64,000 nt of DNA. It comes from Cunninghamia lanceolata (lineage: Eukaryota; Streptophyta; Pinopsida; Cupressales; Cupressaceae). A model generated the notes under the pieces. The model was not told where the DNA came from, did not search any database, and saw only the letters and a list, made by a program, of their open reading frames with translations. Below are positions 12,410-24,300 of the stretch, in pieces (the first letter of the stretch is position 1; each line of letters opens with the position of its first letter). The stretch spans positions 12,232,001 to 12,296,000 of the forward strand of contig BSBN01001225.1 of the NCBI GenBank assembly GCA_027924645.1, in the 5' to 3' direction. A program made the translations under genes and the position numbers.

Positions 12410-13334
12410 GTGGCGTCAGGACCTAGGAGGGAAGTGGCGTCAGGTCGAAGAAGAAAAATATGCCCCAGCTGCCGGGAAGGAGTGAGATGGATAAGGGATG
12501 CCCCCTCGAGAGGTTGGCGGGAAAAATATCGATTTTGCAGGTAAGCTCTCGAAAGGATGTGACGGAAGCGAAGGTGATGGAAAAAGAAGATGGTGGGAAG
12601 AAAAACAGAGGAAAAAGGCTGAGATCTGCACCCTGGAGGGAAAAGAAAGGGATGGAGGGAGGACATGGCCCACTATATTAGGAAAAGTGGGCCCAAAGAG
12701 TGCCACATTTGCACACTTTGACCTTCTAGAAGAAAAAGACAAAGGAGAGATGGGCGAGCGCAACCCACAGTTCCCGCGACTTCATCACATCTCAGAGCGA
12801 TTCCGAGAGGTTGGGCGGTCTCCCGAGGCTGGACCCCAGGTAGGGCCTAACCTGGACTTTGTGTTTTTTTATTTTACGCACTTATTTTTGGGTTTTGGGA
12901 AATGGGTTAGGAGCGCGTGGCGCCATAGACAAGGCGAATTAGCACAATCCTACGGATTAGCGCTATTCGCCAGGGTAGGTTAAGGCGATTTTGTCGCCAT
13001 TTTGGAGGAATATTGGCGCCATCGTCTGGATTGGCGCCAAAATTAAGGGCAAAGCAAGTATGGCATTTTGACGCCATATTATGGGTAGAACGGCGCTATC
13101 GTTTGGAATAGCACCATGATGTGGAATAGCGCTATGATTAGTTTTAGCGCTAAAAGTTTGATTGACGCGAAAATGGGGGACTGCGCCATCGTCTAGATTG
13201 GCGCGATAAAGGGCACGCAGTGGCGCCAATGTCTAGATTAGCGCGATACGGGTAGCTTAGTGGCACCTTTTTCTGTATTGGCGCTATAGGCAGGGGAAAG
13301 TAGCACTATTTTTTTTTTAAATAGCACTTAGGGA
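12410..13334. other. Tat element 3' spacer with clustered AGCGCT / GGCGCC palindromes
   Basis: Between the polypurine tract and the antisense ORF. From about 12,900 to 13,300 the sequence contains a dense series of GGCGCCA, AGCGCTAT and related GCGC words about every 20-40 bases. The open frames at 12,440-12,983 and 12,963-13,229 have no recognisable domain and are not called as genes. This could hold the promoter of the antisense ORF; no clear TATA box is apparent to me. Confidence 0.5.
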
Positions 13335-15785
13335 TTGTCTGTGTGGGGCTACATGATTTGGGCCTTTGAGACATTTAGAAGAAAAAGATGTAGGAGGGAA
13401 GTAATTTTGTATCTAACGAAGAAGTGGTGGATGCAGGATACGCAGCGGTTTATACTGCAGTCGCGAGAGCGACGAGTGCGATCCGTGATGCCGCTATTTG
13501 ACGAGACATGGCGACCTCGACTTGTGACATTGGGGCTTTGGATGGTGGCAGCGATGCTTGTGCTGCGAGCTCATAGAGCTCTGATGATGGCCGCAGTGGA
13601 GCGATACCGCAGCGAGACCTCCAGCTTTCTGCTGCCGACAGGAGAGATGACCATCACACTTGAGGATGTCCATCGCATCCTCAAGCTGTCGATTCATGGT
13701 CGACGTGTGAGGTATGACACAAGGAGGGGGCGGACTACGTTGATCAGAGTGTTCAGAGCAGAGCACGTAGTGCTTTCCGCAGACAGGAGGGAGATGGATT
13801 ACGACAGGACGCTGGCGGCGGGTGCAGATCCCTTTGCCTTCTATTTGTGTGCGCTGATTGGAGGTGTAGTGCTGCCGGATAGGCGAGGCAGGGGTTTTCC
13901 TATGGGCTGGGGTGGGATGATAGAGGGGATGGTGAGACATGAGACTGTCTACGCATGGGGGCCGGTGATGCTAACACAGCTGCTACATGAGATGCACACG
14001 GTTGCTTATCTGCATGACAGGGCCTTATCTACTGGGGTTACACTACTGCACGTATGGCTTTGGGAGCACATCCCTGTGACTCGGCCGATCTGTGGTTATT
14101 ATTAGCGGCCGTTTGAGGCATTTGTGTTCTTGTATCGGGATGCCGTGTATACTTATACTGGACAGGTCTGCCACTGGCGGAGGATACTGGATGATGTGAT
14201 TAGTGTGGTCTATCGTCCATATATTGATTGTAAGGAGTGGCCTGATGATGTTATCCATCTCCCATACACCTTTCAGCAGAGATTTCTTATGGGTCATGTG
14301 GATCGGACTATAGAGATGTACTTACCTTCACAGGTGATGTGGCAGTTTGGACGGGTACAGGATGTGCCCCAGCAGATGGCCATTTATGCGCGGACACCGC
14401 GAGATACAGCTTATTGGCCTACAGTATTACAACCACAGGTTGCGCTAAATGACTGGGCAGCACTTCGGCCAGTTCAGTGGGATTGGAGGAGCACCGTGGT
14501 GGATGCAGATACTACGCCTGCCTATGATGCATGGTGGCAGACACATAGGCCCACCCGATTTACGGATCTGGTAGCGGAGCTATCAGAGGATGAGGGGGAT
14601 GGAGATGGAGATGATCCAGAAGGGGGTGGGGATGAGGTCATCGCGGATTTCATTGTAGAGGTGATGGATGATGGATCGGAGAGGGTGATCGCCAGAGATG
14701 GTCAGCTGGTGGATGAGGGGGTAGCAGCGGTAGCAGGACAGGGGCCAGTGGGGCAGGATGTTCCAGCACAGCAGGTTCCTGCACAGCATGTTCCAGTACA
14801 GCAGGCTCCAGCGTAGCAAGTTCCAGCACAGTAGGTTCCAGCGGAGCAGGTTCCAGCGTAGCAGGTTCCAGCAGAGCAGGTTCCTGTGCAGCAGGTTCCA
14901 GGACAGCAAGTTCCTACACAGCAGGTCCAGGCTAGGGGTGGACGGCTGGGTAGAGCACCACGACAACGCGGTGGTCAGCCGAGGATAGAGCAGGGTGATC
15001 TATCCCCATCACGGGTGGAGCAGCTGCGGGTTGGTAGGCATGATGTCGAGGCTGGGAGCTCAGGGGCAGCGATGGAGGCAGAGGTTGAGAGGCTGACACC
15101 TCGACGACGGTCACGGGATGAGATGGAGGAGATAGAGACACTACATGCTCAGGTGGCTAGTCTAGAGGAGGCGTTGGGGCGTCGAGAGGCTGAGTTGGGA
15201 CAGCTGCAGGGAGTAGATGGGCGGCTAGCAGTTGCAGAGGCTCAGCTGGCTCAGGCCAGAGAGGATATGGAGGACTTGAGGATAGAGCGGGATGCAACGC
15301 TGGTGAGAGCACAGCAGGCAGAGACTGCGTTGAGCAGTGCACAGGCTATGGGTGGGGGCCTTGCCCCGATATTGGCAGGGATGCAGACTTAGCTGGCCCA
15401 GGCTCAGACACATGCGCATCAGATACAGGGTCAGTTGAGCCAGGCACAGGGACAGGTGGCTCAGGTACAGGGGCAGGTGGCTCAGGTACGAGGGGAGCTA
15501 GCAGAGGCAAGAGCGCAGACAGAGTATTATTGGGGGTTATACTATGCAGCCGTACCTGCAGCGCAGCGAGCACCGAGTTACGGCCAGGTCAGTAGATCGA
15601 GGGCGTCAAGATCACATCGATCTAGATCTATTCAGTCAGTTCAACAGACGATGCCCCCTCCCACGTATGTGCCTCAGCAGGATCCTCAGGTACCAGTAGC
15701 ACCACAGCCACAGCCGCCGCCAGGATCACAGGCTCGACCAGGGTCATCATCTCCTACCCCCTCAGAGAGGGGATCCTCGATGTGA
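13335..15785 (+). pseudogene. Antisense ORF of the Tat element: plant mobile domain (PMD) protein with coiled coil
   Basis: One frame runs 13335-15785 (817 codons) on the strand opposite to pol, broken only by TAG codons at 14103, 14814, 14832, 14859 and 15390. Residues about 90-290 match the plant mobile domain, the MAIN/MAIL1-like family: LLPTGEMTITLEDVHRILKL is the typical core, followed by Trp-rich segments such as WGGMIEG and LLHVWLWEHIPVTRP. An acidic stretch (from about 14580), a VPAQQ-type repeat, a long predicted coiled coil (about 15060-15390 and 15430-15540) and a Pro/Gln/Ser-rich tail follow. Host MAIN and MAIL1 act in gene regulation and transposon silencing; PMDs are also known in plant Ty3/gypsy and Mutator-like elements. 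The Met at 13335 is the first of the frame but the true start is unproven. The region is more GC-rich than its surroundings. Confidence 0.82.
14758..14930 (+). repeat. VPAQQ-coding short tandem repeat in the PMD ORF
   Basis: About a dozen 15-18-bp units (GTTCCAGCACAGCAG-like) encode QVPAQ/QVPVQ. Three of the CAG codons have become TAG. Such arrays change copy number easily, so length may differ between copies of the element. Confidence 0.8.
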
Positions 15786-16140
15786 TAGTTATATCATGAT
15801 AGCCCTTAGAGGCATTATATCAGGACACTTTATTATTATTATTTTTTTTTATGATGTGAGCGATGTACATTTTTTGCGGTGATTATATATGATGCGAGAC
15901 TTCTGATGGCTTATGATGTTCTATTGTGATGATGCTTATGTGATGGATTTACATGTTATATTTTATATGTTGTGGATGTATGATGTGTTTTCAAATGATG
16001 TGTGTGACTTGGTGGATGCAATTGTGTGTTTATGAGATGTTGATATGTATGGAATGCAATGTGATGATGCTATTTTTAATATGCACCTATGCTATGATGT
16101 GTAATGATATGCAGCTGAAATGAATCTACTTGTGTTTTAT

Positions 16141-16686
16141 GCAAACTTAAATGGATTTAAAATGAACCTGTATGTGATGCAAATGGATTAAAATGAACCT
16201 ATCATGAGATGTAAATGGATTAAAATGAACCTAAAATGAGATGCAAACGGATTAAAATGAACCTAACATGAGATGCAAATGGATTAAAATGAACTTATCA
16301 TGAGATGTAAATGGATTAAAATGAACCTAATATGTGATGCCAATGGATTAAAATGAACCTAACATGAGATGCAAATGGATTAAAATGAACTTATCATGAG
16401 ATGTAAATGGATTAAAATGAACCTAATATGTGATGCAAATGGATTAAAATGAGATGCAAATGGATTAAAATGAACATAAAATGAGATGCAAAATGGATTA
16501 ATATGAACTTAACATGAGATGCAAATGGATTAAAATGAACCTAACATGAGATGCAAATGGATTAAAATGAACCTAAAATGAGATGCAAATGGATTAAAAT
16601 GAACCTAACATGAGATGCAAATGGATTAAAATGAACCTAACATGAGATGCAAATGGATTAAAATGAACCTAAAATGAGATGCAAAC
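16141..16686. repeat. Minisatellite, about 32-bp unit, about 17 copies
   Basis: The unit resembles ATGAGATGCAAATGGATTAA followed by AATGAACCTAAC. Copies differ by single bases and by occasional deletions. Confidence 0.92.
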
Positions 16687-16972
16687 GGTGGTGAGATGTA
16701 GTCAAATGATATGTGCTAAATGCAGTATCGGTGATAGGTGAGGTAGCTTAATCCTGATACACATGATGTTCCTTGTGTTGACCCTGAATAGTGAGACTAT
16801 GGGAGAAGGTGTTGTGGATGATAGGGGTGAGAGCGTCTAGGGGATGGAGGTGGGGGGATTGGAGGATGGTTAGGTCATAAGATGCCACGTCATTGAGGGG
16901 GGGGGTTTGGTTCAAGATGTGTTAAGTGGAGATAGGTTGGGATGATGGGGTTAGTGCGGGAGTTAGATTGGT

Positions 16973-16989
16973 GGGGGGGGGGGGGGGGG
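16973..16989 (+). repeat. Homopolymer of 17 G
   Basis: An uninterrupted G run, flanked by further GGGG and GGG groups (about 16895-16995). It has G-quadruplex potential on the + strand; its length may be imprecise because of sequencing error. Confidence 0.8.
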
Positions 16990-18045
16990 TGGGAAAGTGT
17001 TGATCAAATCTAGGCCGATATGGGATAGGTGACTGAGTGATTAGGATGATGATGTTGAGCTAGTATCAGTAGTTGCACAAAATTTATTGAGAGCATTTCT
17101 TAGTTTAATGTAGCAATGTCGGATACAATTCACGAAGGTATGAAATGACCTAGGTGATGATGTATATCCGACGATTGCATGGACTAGACCCACAAACAAT
17201 AGGTTGGTTTCATGCATGCACAATGTAGTATAATCTTGTCTAGTAGAGGAAGGGGACTCATAGCAGTGAGTGTGATTAATGCATATAAGGTGTTGATGCC
17301 TGTATATGCAAAATAGGACTCATTATGCTAGAACCGACCTAAACTTCAAGATATGAATACTATTCTTGGAGTAATGAAACCAACCCACAAGCACAGCATA
17401 CTGAAACAATGACTATGTCTACTCCAAGGGCTATCCGCTACGTACCATGATATAATGAGATCAAGGTAGCTTTGGAGATTACTTGGAGTGAGACAAAAAG
17501 ATAAAAATCAATAAGCAAAAAGACCAACGAAAGATACAAATAGCCTTTTGTGTGCTCTTGCCAAGAGACGTGATGATAGAATGATAGATTTTTGTCCATT
17601 GTAGGAAAGACGTATCCTAGGACGCAGATCTATTTTTTGATTGGAGAGTTTTTTGTGGAAGATGGGCAAAAGAACATTTGGGCCAAATGGAAGATTATAG
17701 TTGGTATATTGCTTGATGATTTTTGCGCGAGGGACCATGTTTCAATGGTATGTGTAGCATGCATATCGTTTCATAGATCTGGAAAGCTCAGTGAGTGGGA
17801 ACCATCCCAATGGGTGGGATGGGTGCACCTTAGATACCTGAGTACTGGAAACATCCTTCGTATTCCAAACTTCCTACATACCCTGTGTCCACGGGATCAA
17901 GGTACTTTTAAGATGCGGGTGAAATGAATATGTAGTTCTGGCAAGACTTGATGATGTGGGAATGGTTGGCGATGTGATGTGATGAGGGTTGAGACGTGTT
18001 TAGATGATTGTGGTGGGAGGTGAGATTGATGCATGCGGTGATTAT

Positions 18046-18150
18046 TTTTGGATTTTCTAATTTTCTGTTGTTTTTGGATTTTCTGATTTTATGATGTTTT
18101 TGGATTTTCTGATTTTATGATGTTTTTGGATTTTCTGATTTTATGAACTG
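18046..18150. repeat. Tandem repeat, 26-27-bp unit, 3-4 copies
   Basis: The unit is close to GTTTTTGGATTTTCTGATTT plus TATGAT. Confidence 0.85.
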
Positions 18151-18460
18151 TACAAAGGAGAGCTTACAAGGATCCTCGTTCCCCAGGTGGGGTTGTGGGT
18201 GGGTGAGTTAGTGCGGGATGGGCGAACAAACTTGATGTTTCAGAATTTCAAGCCATGGGATGTGTGGGTATGGAGTGTTATGCTGAAAGAAGACTTATTA
18301 GATGGTAGAACCGGCCATTACGCATGGCGCCTGAAACAGGTTTTCACCATGGTACTTATCCAAGGCGTCACCAAGGTGATTTTCACCATTGGAAGTTTTT
18401 ATTGCACTCTGATTTTTTCTTGATTTTTTTTTTTTTTTTTGACTTGTGGTATCAGATGGG

Positions 18461-21400
18461 TTATGCATAGAATCGCTTGAGATGCAAGATGTTCATTGGC
18501 TCATCTAGAGGCTGCCCCTCAGGTGTTGCTAACTGATAAGCTCCTGACCCATAGTCGGCGGTGATGACATAAGGTCCTAGCCAATTAGGTTCAAATTTTC
18601 CTTGCTTCGGACACTCTTGCAGGTTCTTTTGATTTTCCATTAGGACCAGGTCACCTACCTCAAACTTTCTGGTTCTGATCTTTTTGTTGTAGCTTCTTCT
18701 GAGGCGGTTTTGGTATGCCTGTAAGTGATTTAATGCATTCAGGTGTTTCTCATCCAACAATTCAAGTTGATGCAACCTTGCGACGCGATAGTCTTCATCA
18801 GAGATAATATTTTGCAATGATACTCGGAGGGATGGGAGCTCAACCTCTATAGGTAAAATGGCTTCTGATCCGAATACTAGTGAGTATGGAGTGGCTCCAG
18901 TAGGAGTGCGGATGCTAGTGCGGTAAGCCCATAGGGCGGGGTTAAGTTGGAGGTGCCAGTCGTGGCCAGCTTCATTGACTGTCTTCTTTAATATGCGAAG
19001 GATGGTTTTGTTAGAAGCCTTTGCTTGACCATTTCCTTGGGGGTAATATGGCGTGGAGAAGCGGTGTTTGATGTCGAACTTGTTGCACAAAGTGCGAACT
19101 TCTTGGTTCTTAAATGGTTTCCCATTATCAGTGACAATGGAATGGGGGATACTGTAGCGGCAGATGATGTAGTGGAGAATGAACTTGGAGATTTGGATGC
19201 CTGTGGTGAAGGTGAGTGGTATTGCTTCCACCCACTTTGTGAAGTATTCGGTAGCAGTTATTATGAATTTATGGCCGTTGGAAGATGGAGGGTGTATTTT
19301 ACCTACGAGGTCAAGTCCCCACTGTGAGAAAGGCCATGGTGTTGTGATTGGTTGCAGCTCCTGTGCTGGTGCGTGGATGAGATCGCCGTGCTGTTGGCAT
19401 GGGAGGCATTTTCTGATAAACTAATGTGCATCCTTGTCCATAGTGGGCCAATAATAACCAGTTCTTAGGATCTTCTTAGAAAGAGCTGGTCCACTTGAAT
19501 GTGCCCCACAAATACCTGCATGTACCTCTTCCAAAGCTACTTCGGCTTCCCTAGAGTCTAAACATCATAGAAGCGTACCATCAAGACTCCTTTTGTAGAG
19601 GGTGTCACCTACAAGGATGAAACGGGAAGCTCGACGGATGAAGGATTTTTTCTGTGATGGGGATAGGTTGTTGGGGAAGATGTTATCGTGAAGATAGAGG
19701 TAAGTTTCCTGATACCAGGGGGATAAGGGACCAACGATTTTGCACACTAATTCAGACTGGGGAACGTCATATGCTGGGATGGGGAGCTCTTCGATCAGGA
19801 ACTCGCATTTCTTGCTGCCTTGCTTCATATCAACCAGAGATCCAATGGTGGCCATAGCATCTGCCGCTTTGTTGTTTAACCTTGGGATCTGCTCAAAGTG
19901 TATGTCACCAAAATAATCTTTAAAGTCATCGACCATCTTCTTATAGGGAAGAAGCTTATCATCCTTGGTTTTATATTCATTATTGACTTGTCTGATGACT
20001 AGTTGAGAGTCGCATACACAGTTAGTTTGTCTATTTTCCATTGGATGGCCATTCGGAGACCTGTGATGAGGGCCTCATATTCTGCTACATTATTGGTGCA
20101 TGAAAATGTGATTTTGAATGATTTAGGGATCGTGTCACCTTGAGGGGTAACAAACAGGACGCTTGCCCCCGAGCCTCTGTGAGTGTAGGATCCATCAAAA
20201 TACATCTTCCATGTATCTGTGGCTGGTGTGATTGTCAAGATGGCCTCGTCTGGAAATTCTGCTATTGTAGGATGCTCTGCCTGAATAGGTGCCTCAGCCA
20301 GTTGATCTGCTATGACTTGTCCTTTGATTGCCTTCCTCTCTGTGTATTCTATGTCAAATTCAGTGAGAATCATGACCCATTTTGCCATCCTTCCTGTGAG
20401 AGCTACTCTGTTTAGCAAATATTTGAGTGGGTCGATCTTAGCAATGAGCTTAGTCTTATGATTGAGCATATAATGTCTTAACTTTTGTGATGTGAAGACG
20501 AGGGCTAGGCATGCTCGTTCAATTTGTGTGTAGTTAAGCTCATAGGAAATCAAGGTGCGGCTGATGTAGTAGATGGCTCTTTCCTTTCCCTGTTCATCGT
20601 GTTGTGCTAACAAAGCCCCAATTGCTATGTCGATTGCAAAAATATACAAGAGGAGGGGCTCTCCTTGTCTTGGTGGAGATAGAATAGGGGGATTAGCCAA
20701 ATATGCTTTTAGCTGGTCGAAGGCATCCTGACACTGAGTAGTCCAAGTGAAAGCTGTATCTTTTCGGAGGAGATGCTGGAATGGTTGGCATTTGTCAGCA
20801 AGTTGAGCAATGAATCGACGAATAGACTGTAATTTACCCTGTAGGCTTCTTAATTGTTTCAAGGTTTTAGGAGGTGGCATTTCAGTAATAGCCTTGACCT
20901 TTGCCGGGTCCACCTCGATTCCTCGTTTGGAGACTATGTATCCCAATAATTTGCCTGAAGTGACGCCAAAGACACATTTTTTTGGATTTAGACGAACATT
21001 ATATTGCTCTAACCTGTCAAAGATCTTGGCTAGCATGTCTAAGTGCTCTTCTCGGGTCTTTGATTTGCTGAGTAAGTCATCAACGTAGTCCTCCATGATG
21101 TGGTGAAAGAGGTCATGGAAGATGACAGTCATCGCTCGTTGATATGTAGCTCCTGCATTCTTTAGGTCGAACGGCATTACTACCCAGCAGTATGTCCCCC
21201 ATGGGCATATAAAGGATGTTTTGTGCTTATCTTCTTTGGCAATTTTGATTTGATTGTATCCTGAAAAGCCATCCATGAGGGATAGCATCTCATGCCCTAC
21301 GGTAAGATCCACGATCATGTCAATGTTGGGAAGAGGGAAGTCATCTTTTGGGCAGGCCTTGTTAAGGTCTCTGAAGTCAGTGCAACAGCAGATTCTACCA

Positions 21401-22751
21401 TCTGGTTTAGCAACAGGTACTAGATTCAAGACCCATTCGAGATAATCAATTGGACATATGAACCCCACGTCTAGTAACTTTTTAAGCTCTGCTTTGACAA
21501 GAAGGGCCACCTGAGGATTCATCTTTCGGAGCTTCTGTTTGACTGGTTTGGCATCAGGACGCACTGCAAGGTGATGTACAACCAAGGCGGGATCTAGCCC
21601 CGGCATGTCTGCGTAGGTCCATGCAAAGTTGTGATTTCTACGTGTGAAGAATGCCAAGAAGTCCTCCTGTTCGAACAAGCTGAGAGATTCGGCTCGATAT
21701 GTGATTTTCGGCTCTTCCTCTGTCCCTAGATTCATTTCTTGCGCTGGTTCAACCAAAATGGGTGATCTGTCAGGATATACCTTATCTATTTCAGGGAGGC
21801 CCATGCTTCCATCTCCTGGCGCCTCATGGAGGTTTTCACCAGGAGATACGTCCTTTATTTTTACTTTTTTAGGATCTGACACTGCCGTGGAACGGTTTTC
21901 ACCATCAGATCGATTTTTTATTTTTGTATTTTTGTGACTAGAAGTAGGGGTTGTCTCCCCTAAATAGGTAACCGGATTGAGTTCCATGATGTATCCAGCT
22001 CTGTGGTCTCCCAAGGGGAAGTTGTCTCTTACTCCCATCATTTCAGCAATGGCTTCGTCATTGGGTGCAATATCCAAAATAGGAGGTCCTTGTTGGTCCC
22101 AGTCGATGAGGTCAGGGTATACTAAGGGTAGGTCATTAGGTGATGAGGCGAGAGTAGTGACAGAATAGATGGTGCAAATGGAGGAGGTGAAGAAATCGGC
22201 AAAGTCGCTAAAGGAGTCCTGTAGGTCCGTTTCGTTAATGTGGTCGATGTCTAGAGATACTGGAGCAAACTCGGCTAAGATACATTCACCAGTATTAAGG
22301 ATGCGTTGTGGTTGGCCATACTCTAACCCTTGAGTATAGGGGTTCCTGGTTGCTTGCAGTGGTTCCACAATGCCCTGTTCATGAAGGCCAATGCCGCCTT
22401 GTCCTTTGTAACACATGCTTTTGACTATCTCAAAACCTTTGCCATAACTGTTTGCTGGGATGGTGGGGATGTCTTGTTTAGTGTCCTCGTCCTTGTAAAG
22501 CCAGGATGAAATATCTTCAAGTATGTCCTAATCCAGAAGGTGTTTTTTCTCAAAGACGGGTGAGGGTTTGCATTTGATGATGACTGTGTCAGCTGCCTCT
22601 GTGTGCGGAGCGCCAAATGTCTTAGGAGTGGGTAATAAGCCCACGCAAAAGGTGCCGTGAAGGTTGTATTCTCCACAGCCTTGGTCGCTGAGCTTGATCT
22701 TGACCTCAGGTGGTGAAGGTGTTTGGGATGAAGTGGTGGCGATGTTGGTAG
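18461..22751 (-). pseudogene. Tat element pol: RT, RNase H, second RNase H, integrase
   Basis: Minus strand, continuing the gag-protease ORF. In order: a G-patch-like segment (YKGQGGIGLHEQGI, about 22380), reverse transcriptase with the catalytic motif YVDD (near 21080), RNase H, then a second archaeal-type RNase H beginning MYFDGSYTHRGSG (near 20190), and an integrase with HHCC zinc finger (about 19350-19480) and DDE core. The integrase aspartates are in DLVG (near 19310) and TDNG (19127-19129), but the glutamate 36 residues later is Lys (19019-19021), so it should be inactive. The ORF ends at 18461 after a C-terminal segment LGPYVI...HLKRFYA. Breaks: TAG at 22528, a one-base indel near 20010, TGA at 19565, TAG at 19421. 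The dual RNase H is characteristic of Tat elements. Confidence 0.93.
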
Positions 22752-22809
22752 GGTCGATGTAGGAAGTGGAAACTGTTGGGGGTCGATGTAGGAAGTGGAA
22801 ACTGTTGGG
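22752..22809. repeat. 29-bp tandem duplication that shifts the gag-pol frame
   Basis: Two exact copies (22752-22780 and 22781-22809) of a 29-bp unit. As 29 is not a multiple of three, the pol frame downstream is displaced by 2, exactly the offset seen between the gag-protease and pol frames. Confidence 0.9.
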
Positions 22810-24231
22810 GTGATTTGGTTGGTGGCTTTATTGTACGGACAGAAGGTTTGGTTGTGTCCTTCCAGAAAACTACAGTATTGGAAAAGACGAGGATCGGCAT
22901 AGATAGTGACTTCAGTGCCGTTGTGGGGGAATTTGAGACATTGATGGAAAGTGGAGGGGACGGCTTGCATGGCATGGATCCATGGGCGGCCGAGAAGAAT
23001 GTTATAAGGGAGGTCAAGATCCGGAACCTGACATTTGGTTTCAAGGATTTTCTGTCCCACTTGAATAGGAAGCTTTATGGTACCTTCTGATAGCCTCTCG
23101 GTGTCATCATAGCCTTTGATTGTTATGCACTCGTTAGCATCCACAACCACATCTGAGTACCCCAAGTGTTTTAGCAATTTTAGAGTGCATATATTTAGGC
23201 CGGAACCACCATCTATTAGGATCCTTTTAATGGTGTGTTTGTGAATGCGGACCTCAATGTGTAGTGCATCATTATGTAGGTGCTCGGAGGCGGGAAGGTC
23301 TTTTTCAGAAAACGTGATATGGTGTGGTGTGGCAATATGGTCGACCATGGCTTGAAATTGATTGACATCCAAGTTTGCAGGGACTTGTGTTTCCAAAAGG
23401 GCCTTGTCGAGAATGTCCTTGTGGCGGGGTGATGTACGAAGGAGCTCAAGGATGGAGATTTGCGCGGGTGTCTTTCCTAGATGGTCTAGGAGGTTGTATC
23501 GAGCGGTGAGTGATGGACGAGCGTTTGGACGAGGGGGGAGGGGATTAGATGTGGATGGGGGTGTTGGTTTAGTGGGAGGGGCAGTGCGGATTGAGACATG
23601 GCCTCGACGGGTTGTGACGGCGCAATCAGGTGCTTGTGCCCGAATGGTGATTGTGTTGATAGAATGGGATGAGGGTTCAACGCGGCCGACAATGGAATCG
23701 TAGTGTGTGGGTGGTGGAGTGACATTGTACGCTTGATTGGATGATGAAGCTTTGTTATGGTTTGGTAAGGGATCCTTGTAAGCTCTAAGATTGGCATTTG
23801 GTGATGGCTGTGTACTATGTTCAAGGTTGACAAGATTTTGATCTATTAGGTCTTGGATACAATGTTTTAATTGCATGCAGTCTGCTGTTTTATGACCTGC
23901 CACGCGGTGGTATTCACAATAATCATTTTCATTATACCATGCTACCTTGAGGTCATTGTCTTGGCGTGGTCTGACAGGCGAGAGTGTGATTTCTCCTTGC
24001 TTGAGACATTGATCGAGGATGTCCTCAATAGGTTCTGCTAACAGCGTGAAATTTTGGCAAGGTTTGCGGAGTTTGTTTGGTCCTCGTTGGTTATTGGTGT
24101 TCGCTACATACGTGTGTGCCGGTGTGTGATTTTGGATGTGTTGGACGGCCTTTATATCGGTGACGCCGTCATTCAAATTATTCTTGTTCTTCCCCCAATA
24201 ACGTGATTTATCATTAGATTGCACGTTGGTA

Positions 24232-24300
24232 TTGTTGTTGTTGTTGGGGGTGTTATGATTGGATTTGTGGTTATTGTTATTGTTGTTGTTGTTATTGGAC
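24232..24300 (-). repeat. Asn-coding AAC/AAT triplet repeat in gag
   Basis: Two runs of GTT/ATT triplets on the + strand encode poly-Asn stretches between the gag domain and the knuckle. Confidence 0.85.

Larger units (their letters stand above)
15786..18460. other. Tat element spacer between integrase and the antisense ORF
   Basis: 2.7 kb with no recognisable coding sequence on either strand. It contains a 32-bp minisatellite, a 17-base G run and a 26-bp repeat, each listed separately. The open frame at 17592-17927 shows no family resemblance. Confidence 0.6.

Noticed and set aside
12440..12983. GC-rich open frames on both strands between the Tat 3' LTR and the PMD ORF
   Set aside because: No recognisable domain, and both strands are open for compositional reasons.
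13335..15785. Independent host MAIL1-type gene
   Set aside because: It lies inside the boundaries of a TSD-flanked retrotransposon at the place where Tat elements carry antisense ORFs, and it has no introns.
16141..16686. CRISPR-like array
   Set aside because: Units are contiguous near-identical copies without unique spacers; it is a minisatellite inside a plant retrotransposon.
22425..22751. C-terminal stretch of the long gag ORF before its stop at 22425
   Set aside because: It reads out of register after the 29-bp duplication. The pol frame in the same stretch continues into recognisable coding.
22776..23703. + strand open frames opposite gag-protease
   Set aside because: Shadows of the real minus-strand ORF. 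The only antisense ORF I accept is the PMD one, because it has a domain.
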